From NCBI RefSeq assembly GCF_002027555.1, contig NZ_MXAP01000003.1, forward strand, positions 1 through 9,855: DNA of 9,855 nucleotides, in the 5' to 3' direction. The notes under the pieces are model-generated. The model saw only the letters and a list, made by a program, of their open reading frames with translations, was not told the origin of the DNA and made no database searches. The position numbers and the translations under genes were made by a program. This document shows positions 6,233 through 9,855 of the stretch, piece after piece. Position 1 is the first letter of the stretch, and each line of letters starts with the position of its first letter. The DNA comes from Moraxella equi (GTDB lineage Bacteria > Pseudomonadota > Gammaproteobacteria > Pseudomonadales > Moraxellaceae).

Positions 6233-7201
6233 TTAATCACAACAATCATCGCCAAAGCAAATATTACACTCGGGCAGTTGTTCTTGGAGCCATGCTATGT
6301 CATTGGCATTTACAGGGTTGCCCTTTAAACTAAGCCAAAGCAAGTTTTTCAAATTTGCTAATGGGCGAATGTCACTGATTTGGTTATAGCCCAGATACAC
6401 TTCAGTAAGATTGGTCAGCTCTGATAGGGCAGAGACGTCGCTAATTTGGTTGCGTCTTAGGCTCAGTGAACGCAGTTCTGTCAAATTAGCCAATACACCG
6501 ATGTCTGATATTTGGTTGTAGGACAAATCCAGCGTGTTAAAATACGCCAAACAGCCCACTTGTTTTAGTGCAGAGATGTCACTAATCTCATTATTGTTCA
6601 GATATAAGTATGACACCAAAAACAGCTTCGCTAAGGGCGAGATGTCTTTGATGTGATTGTAGGAGAGCACTACTGTTTTTAATCTGCCAAGCTGAGAGAT
6701 GGCAGAAATGTCTGTTACTTCATTATTTTCAATGTTAATTAGCTCTAATCTTGGCAGGCGAGCGAAAATAGAAATGTCTTTGATTTGGTTGTGGTTTAGG
6801 CGTAGGTCGGTCACTTGTTGTAATTTGCCCAAAGGCTCGATATCACGGATTTGATTATAGCTAAGATTGATTTTCGTAAATTGGGTAAGGTTGGATAGGG
6901 CGTTGATATCACTAATGTTTTGATCGGATAAATCAAGATCAATCTGTCGAAAACGTTGGCGAGGTGATGGTGGTTCGGTTCTGATCGTCCCTGTCAGGCT
7001 TTGTGAGCTTTGATTGCTTTCTGGGTCCATGACGGGGTCGCCAAAGTCAATGGTAATCACGCCTTTGTCGTTGCGTAAAAATGGGCGGTGATTGCTTGAT
7101 TTGGATTCTATGACATCAAAGATATTCTCAACATCAAGCCCGCTTTCATAGCTAATATCATAACCCTGTGGCGTAGTCGTGGAAAACTTGTCTAATCGCA
7201 T
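6233..7201 (-). CDS. Leucine-rich repeat protein, internalin-like repeats, no signal peptide
   Basis: This 322-residue protein is built of 22-residue leucine-rich repeats of the internalin type (L-L-L-NQI-DI-PL-L). The repeat asparagine recurs at residues 116, 138, 160, 182, 204, 229, 251, 273 and 295, and a diverged first repeat is centred on 94. The step from 204 to 229 is three residues longer (KQVGCLAYF). Residues 1-82 are a non-repeat, acidic N-terminal region. The C-terminus is a short cap ending in a cysteine cluster (C312, C315, C320, C321). No signal peptide, LPXTG or membrane segment is visible, so it is probably cytoplasmic, or exported without a classical signal. Such repeats usually bind proteins; the partner is unknown. 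AAGGG (7209-7213) lies seven bases before ATG 7201. A terminator follows, and the upstream region is a long AT-rich gap. Confidence 0.85.
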   Translation of the reverse strand: MRLDKFSTTTPQGYDISYESGLDVENIFDVIESKSSNHRPFLRNDKGVITIDFGDPVMDPESNQSSQSLTGTIRTEPPSPRQRFRQIDLDLSDQNISDINALSNLTQFTKINLSYNQIRDIEPLGKLQQVTDLRLNHNQIKDISIFARLPRLELINIENNEVTDISAISQLGRLKTVVLSYNHIKDISPLAKLFLVSYLYLNNNEISDISALKQVGCLAYFNTLDLSYNQISDIGVLANLTELRSLSLRRNQISDVSALSELTNLTEVYLGYNQISDIRPLANLKNLLWLSLKGNPVNANDIAWLQEQLPECNICFGDDCCD

Positions 7202-7291
7202 AGGTTTGCCCTTGTCATGCTAAATTTGTTTAAAGATGCATCAAATCTATGTTCTTTTTGATGAGATAAACAAATTTTAAGCCATTAATAA

Positions 7292-7329
7292 CTTCATTTA
7301 TTTGTGATTGAAATCAAAAATAAATGAAG
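7292..7329. repeat. Long perfect-arm hairpin upstream of the LRR gene
   Basis: CTTCATTTATTT (7292-7303) is the exact inverse of AAATAAATGAAG (7318-7329). After one G/A mismatch, TGAT (7305-7308) pairs with ATCA (7313-7316), leaving a four-base loop. The arms total 17 positions with a single mismatch. There is no U-tract, so it is unlikely to be a terminator. It lies about 90 bases upstream of the LRR start codon. Confidence 0.8.
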
Positions 7330-7546
7330 CGCTAAATAATATTTTATAATATCTAACAAATTGGCATTTAATTAATTAAATTTATTTAATTATAAAACAC
7401 TGATGTCCAAAAAAGTACGTTAAAATCGTTTTGGATGACTTATATTAACAAAAATAAAATGAAATGAAAACACTTTTAAGATAAATTTTTTGTAGTACGC
7501 CAAGAATCTCACGTTAAATTTTAGTTTTATTTTAAAAATATATATT

Positions 7547-7575
7547 TTTACATTTTTTTTGGTTTTTAATATAAA
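7547..7575 (+). promoter_or_regulatory. Orphan rightward promoter-like sequence
   Basis: TTTACA (7547-7552) and TATAAA (7570-7575) each match the sigma70 consensus at five of six positions, with a 17-base spacer. No gene follows: an AAGGA at 7610-7614 leads only to frames of 5-13 codons. In DNA this AT-rich, chance matches are common. A short untranslated RNA is possible. Confidence 0.3.
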
Positions 7576-7660
7576 GTAGCATTAGAATTTGGAATGGTCT
7601 AATCAAGACAAGGAATGATTGATGCTTGCTTTATCTTAAAATTTATTAAAAATTAATAAC

Positions 7661-7698
7661 ATGAATTCATGACAAGCTCATGATTATGATGAATTCAT
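7661..7698. repeat. Pair of identical ATGAATTCAT palindromes
   Basis: The 10-bp palindrome ATGAATTCAT occurs at 7661-7670 and 7689-7698, 28 bases centre to centre. Two TCATGA palindromes (7668-7673, 7678-7683) lie between or overlapping. This arrangement could be a dimeric operator, but AT-rich context makes chance plausible. Confidence 0.55.
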
Positions 7699-7922
7699 AA
7701 ATGATATTAATGATTGTCAAACCAATAGAAGTTAAGATAATTTGTATTTATATTTAAAAATAACAATTATTTTTTAAAAAATACTAAATAAAAGCACTAA
7801 ATAGCACTTAAATAATAAATTAAATATTGATTTGTTAGCAAGAATTAACCCAAATGATTTATATAATTTATCAGAAATGAGAATTGCATGAGAAATCTAT
7901 GGCAGTTTAAAGAAAAAATACA

Positions 7923-8003
7923 AAAGGTGGGCATGCCCCAGTAATTTGAGAGTTTCTTGGGTGTAAATAGTGTCATAAAGGGTAGGCACGCCCTAATTTA
8001 ATC
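7923..8003. repeat. Two direct copies of a GGTRGGCAYGCCC element
   Basis: GGTGGGCATGCCC (7926-7938) and GGTAGGCACGCCC (7981-7993) are direct repeats whose starts are 55 bases apart. Similarity extends outward: A-rich on the left, and a CYA then AATTT on the right. The first contains the perfect palindrome GGGCATGCCC. They stand out as GC islands in very AT-rich DNA, about 100-170 bases past the end of the COG0523 gene. This is consistent with a dispersed intergenic repeat family, but other copies cannot be seen in this window. Confidence 0.7.
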
Positions 8004-8094
8004 AATACCAAATCACCTGTTGTTTGTGAGTGGCAATTTTGCAGGACTTTTGTTATAAATAAAAGTAATTTTTATTCATTTTTGTAACAAGCAA

Positions 8095-9057
8095 TCAATG
8101 CGTATTTAAATACCCCAATACCGTCTTTGCCGAACGCTCAATGTCTGACGCGTCAAGCCCACGCACTATCATGACAAGACGAGACACATCATCCTGCCAA
8201 ATGGACGCTGGCAGGTGTTCGGGTGGGTATAAGCAGTGCTGAACGCCTTGGAGTAGCATGGGTTTGTCAATGCCTTGTAGGTGTAGCACCCCTTTTAGGC
8301 GTAGGATGTATTCGCCATATTGGTCAAGTAGCAGGCTAAGCCACAGCCCAAAGGCAAGCCAATCGATGGGTGTGTCAAAGGTCAGGACAAGGCTTTGGGC
8401 GTGGGCGTGGGTGTCCTGCTCGTTTTTGAGAAAAAACGTGGGTCTGGGCAGAACATCAAAGGTCTTGGCAAATAACGCCTGCATGTTAATAAAGTCATCT
8501 GCCTGTACTTGGATGGCGTCAGGATTGACCTTGTGCATGAGTGCTTGGGTGGTTGCCATGTCACCTGCTTGACACAAATCGGTCTTTGACAGCACATACT
8601 GCTGACAGGCGATGACTTGTGGTAGCCATTCGGGGGCGGTGGTCGCTTGGGTAGGGGCGTGCTGAGTGTCGATGATGGTGGTCATGCCGTGCAGGGCAAA
8701 TCGCCCTTTTAGGTGCATGTCTTGGTTTAGAGTGGATAAGATGGACGCAGGGTTGGCAAGCCCCGTGGTCTCGATGAGAATCTTATCAAAGACAAGGCTG
8801 TCTTTGTTCAAATCAAGCACGGACAACAAGGTGTCTTTGACATCGGTCAGCACGGTACAGCACATACAGCCCGATGGTAGCAGGTAGGTGCTGTCATTGA
8901 TGGGTTTGACCAGTAAATCATCCAGTCCTACTTCGCCAAACTCATTGATGAGTACTAGGGTTTTGGCGTTTTGGTCGTTTTTTAGGATGTGCTGGATAAA
9001 GGTGGTTTTGCCACTGCCCAAAAATCCTGTAACGATATGAATGGGGATTTTGTTCAT
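8095..9057 (-). CDS. COG0523 (CobW/ZNG1-type) metallochaperone GTPase
   Basis: This G3E-family GTPase of 320 residues belongs to the group that delivers zinc, cobalt or other metals to target proteins. The Walker A motif is GFLGSGKTT (11-19). The metal-binding C64-M-C66-C67 follows the switch region, E96-T-T-G99 is the Walker B-side motif, and SKTD (157-160) replaces the usual NKXD guanine-specificity motif. The C-terminal CobW domain (about 220-315) contains LRLKGVLHLQG. A short His-containing linker (THAHA) precedes it. Which metal is carried cannot be told from sequence, since the family includes CobW, YeiR, YjiA, ZNG1 and nitrile hydratase activators. Its ATG overlaps the stop of the CGLC protein gene by four bases (ATGA), so the two are translationally coupled. 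No Zur-type operator was seen. Confidence 0.93.
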   Translation of the reverse strand: MNKIPIHIVTGFLGSGKTTFIQHILKNDQNAKTLVLINEFGEVGLDDLLVKPINDSTYLLPSGCMCCTVLTDVKDTLLSVLDLNKDSLVFDKILIETTGLANPASILSTLNQDMHLKGRFALHGMTTIIDTQHAPTQATTAPEWLPQVIACQQYVLSKTDLCQAGDMATTQALMHKVNPDAIQVQADDFINMQALFAKTFDVLPRPTFFLKNEQDTHAHAQSLVLTFDTPIDWLAFGLWLSLLLDQYGEYILRLKGVLHLQGIDKPMLLQGVQHCLYPPEHLPASIWQDDVSRLVMIVRGLDASDIERSAKTVLGYLNTH

Positions 9058-9350
9058 GACTGGGTTTCCAAAGCATGCAAGAACCGCTCGTCTAACACAT
9101 CAATGGGTTTGCCCGTTAGTGTGTGAATCTGCCCCCACAGCTCGCCCAGCCCATTTGCCATGGCTTGTTTGCCTGTTGGGGTCTGCACCAGATAATTGAC
9201 ACCATGAACATCGGATATTTGTATGCGATGGGGCTTGGCAAGGGCGTTGATGAGTTTGAGCCTGCGATAACGCTCTTGGCGACGTGGCAACTCGGACAGG
9301 CTTGCCGTCCAGTCGCTTTGTTCTTCGATGAGTCCGCAAAGTCCGCACAT
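9054..9350 (-). CDS. Small conserved protein with N-terminal CGLC motif, partner of the COG0523 GTPase
   Basis: This 98-residue soluble protein has no named function I can give. It starts MCGLCG, so C2 and C5 form a CXXC pair at the extreme N-terminus, the only cysteines in the protein. Next come an acidic stretch with W14 and an Arg-rich helix (RRQERYRRLKLINAL, 23-37). After that is a compact domain with HRIQISDVHGVNYLVQTPTGK (split as HRIQISDVHG and NYLVQTPTGK), then LGELWGQIHTLTGKPIDVLDERFL. From memory, small proteins of this layout occur next to COG0523 GTPases and polysaccharide deacetylases elsewhere; that should be verified. The ATGA overlap with the GTPase implies joint synthesis. 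The CXXC start suggests metal or thiol handling, perhaps as GTPase partner, which is inference. It is unrelated to glutamine amidotransferases, which also start with Cys2. Confidence 0.75.
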   Translation of the reverse strand: MCGLCGLIEEQSDWTASLSELPRRQERYRRLKLINALAKPHRIQISDVHGVNYLVQTPTGKQAMANGLGELWGQIHTLTGKPIDVLDERFLHALETQS

Positions 9351-9381
9351 GGGTATTCTCGTGATGATGGGATGGTAGAAA

Positions 9382-9430
9382 AGTTAAGTACCGCTTTGCT
9401 AGGCTTGCACCCACAAATTGGTGCTTAACT
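9382..9430 (-). promoter_or_regulatory. Attenuator-like hairpin between deacetylase and CGLC genes
   Basis: On the minus strand AGTTAAGCACC (9420-9430) pairs with GGTACTTAACT (9382-9392) over 11 positions (one wobble), with a 27-base loop and then TTTTC. The 5' arm's GCACC can instead pair with GGTGC (9407-9411), an exclusive alternative fold. The arrangement resembles a conditional terminator inside the operon, but the weak U-tract makes this uncertain. Confidence 0.5.
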
Positions 9431-9447
9431 GGCGGTTGTCAAAATCG

Positions 9448-9855
9448 CTATTTTTGACGGGGGCAACGTTTGGCAAAGTCATCAGCGATTTGGTTCATCG
9501 TGACAAACTTAACGCCGTCATGGGCTTTAAAATGCTTGATCAAGCGTTCAAGCATGAGTAGCACCTGTGGACGCCCCGACACATCAGGGTGAATGGTGAT
9601 GGGGAAAACGGCATAATCCATCTCACGATACACCCAATCAAACTGGTCTCGCCACATCTCTTCTAGATGGCGTGGATTAACAAAGCCGTGTGAGTTTGGT
9701 GATTTTTTGATGAACATCATCGGGGGTAAATCGTCCAAATACCAGTTGGCAGGAATCTCAATCAAATCCGTCTCTTGTCCACGCACCAAAGGTTTCATCC
9801 ATGTATCGGGGTGCTGACTATAATCAATCTTCGTCCAGCTATACCAACCGAACCC
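9448..9855 (-). CDS. Polysaccharide deacetylase family protein (PuuE-like), C-terminal part
   Basis: The frame is open to the right edge of the window, so only the last 135 residues are visible and the start lies outside. The segments [57 protein letters not shown] and [16 protein letters not shown] are characteristic of a subgroup of NodB-fold deacetylases related to PuuE-type allantoinase and to chitin/peptidoglycan deacetylases. The His of [11 protein letters not shown] corresponds to the conserved His of the last catalytic motif. The metal-binding Asp-His-His residues would be in the missing half. The internal ATG at 9798 is therefore not the start. The stop is TAG at 9448-9450. It is the most upstream visible gene of the leftward cluster with the CGLC protein and the COG0523 GTPase, 97 bases apart. 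Substrate unknown; N-acetyl sugars or amide-containing nucleobase products are both possible. Confidence 0.85.
   Translation of the reverse strand, partial: GFGWYSWTKIDYSQHPDTWMKPLVRGQETDLIEIPANWYLDDLPPMMFIKKSPNSHGFVNPRHLEEMWRDQFDWVYREMDYAVFPITIHPDVSGRPQVLLMLERLIKHFKAHDGVKFVTMNQIADDFAKRCPRQK

Larger units (their letters stand above)
7202..8094. other. 893-bp AT-rich non-coding region
   Basis: No reading frame of credible length exists on either strand, and stops are dense everywhere. By eye about three quarters of the bases are A or T, well above the flanking genes. It contains a 38-nt hairpin (7292-7329), a TCCAAAA/TTTTGGA inverted repeat (7406-7435), a promoter-like sequence facing right (7547-7575), two identical ATGAATTCAT palindromes (7661-7698) and two GC-rich direct repeats (7926-7993). 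It must hold the promoter of the LRR gene, but I could not assign one. No RNA gene was recognised. Confidence 0.75.

Noticed and set aside
6233..7201. Repeats at 66-bp spacing considered as a CRISPR array
   Set aside because: They are the in-frame DNA of 22-residue leucine-rich repeats, with diverged units and no spacers. No CRISPR or cas gene is visible in the window.
7870..7895. Fur-box-like sequence around GAAATGAGAATTGCATGAG
   Set aside because: It matches the Fur hexamer pattern poorly and lies far from any gene start.
7888..7944. 18-codon frame starting MRNLWQFKEK
   Set aside because: It has no ribosome binding site and its end runs into the first GC-rich repeat. It is too short to support as a gene.
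9054..9350. Glutamine amidotransferase fragment, because of the MCGLCG start
   Set aside because: The N-terminal Cys2 resemblance ends after six residues. The rest lacks the amidotransferase domain and the protein is a complete small frame coupled to its neighbour.
9123..9428. Plus-strand 101-codon frame opposite the CGLC protein
   Set aside because: It is antisense to a gene with family-like sequence and an ATGA overlap, and has no recognisable features. The same applies to the other antisense frames over trxA, rluA, the lipoprotein, the dehydrogenase and the GTPase genes.

Overview
The window looks like chromosome from a Moraxella-like gammaproteobacterium (family Moraxellaceae). The basis is indirect. 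RppH, RluA and TrxA are all of gammaproteobacterial type, coding DNA has moderate GC, intergenic DNA is very AT-rich, and genes are short and often separated by U-tailed hairpins. The species is not identified.

Layout, left to right. Positions 1-257 hold no convincing gene, only a 13-bp tandem repeat and a terminator. Two leftward genes follow, an OsmC-family protein (686-1108) and a MAPEG-family membrane protein (258-683), in an operon with a good sigma70-like promoter. rppH (1427-1918, rightward) converges on trxA (2032-2352, leftward), and each has its own terminator. rluA (2582-3325, rightward) diverges from trxA. Next is a BrnT/BrnA-type toxin-antitoxin locus (3372-3895): the toxin frame is broken twice at homopolymer runs, while the antitoxin is intact. 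A leftward unrecognised lipoprotein (3899-5131) converges on it. Further leftward genes are a D-2-hydroxyacid dehydrogenase of glycerate dehydrogenase type (5217-6155) and a cytoplasmic leucine-rich-repeat protein (6233-7201).

Positions 7202-8094 are an extremely AT-rich, apparently non-coding stretch with several palindromes, an orphan promoter-like sequence and a pair of GC-rich direct repeats. The right end is a leftward cluster: a polysaccharide deacetylase family protein (9448 to beyond the window), a small protein starting with a CGLC motif (9054-9350), and a COG0523/CobW-type metallochaperone GTPase (8095-9057). The last two overlap by ATGA.

Functional themes are general housekeeping (mRNA 5'-end processing, rRNA/tRNA pseudouridylation, thiol redox and peroxide defence) interspersed with accessory genes (toxin-antitoxin remnant, lipoprotein, LRR protein). 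The most interesting unit is the right-hand cluster. A metal-handling GTPase is translationally coupled to a tiny Cys-containing partner and lies beside an enzyme family that normally needs a divalent metal. The second is the BrnTA locus with a frameshifted toxin.
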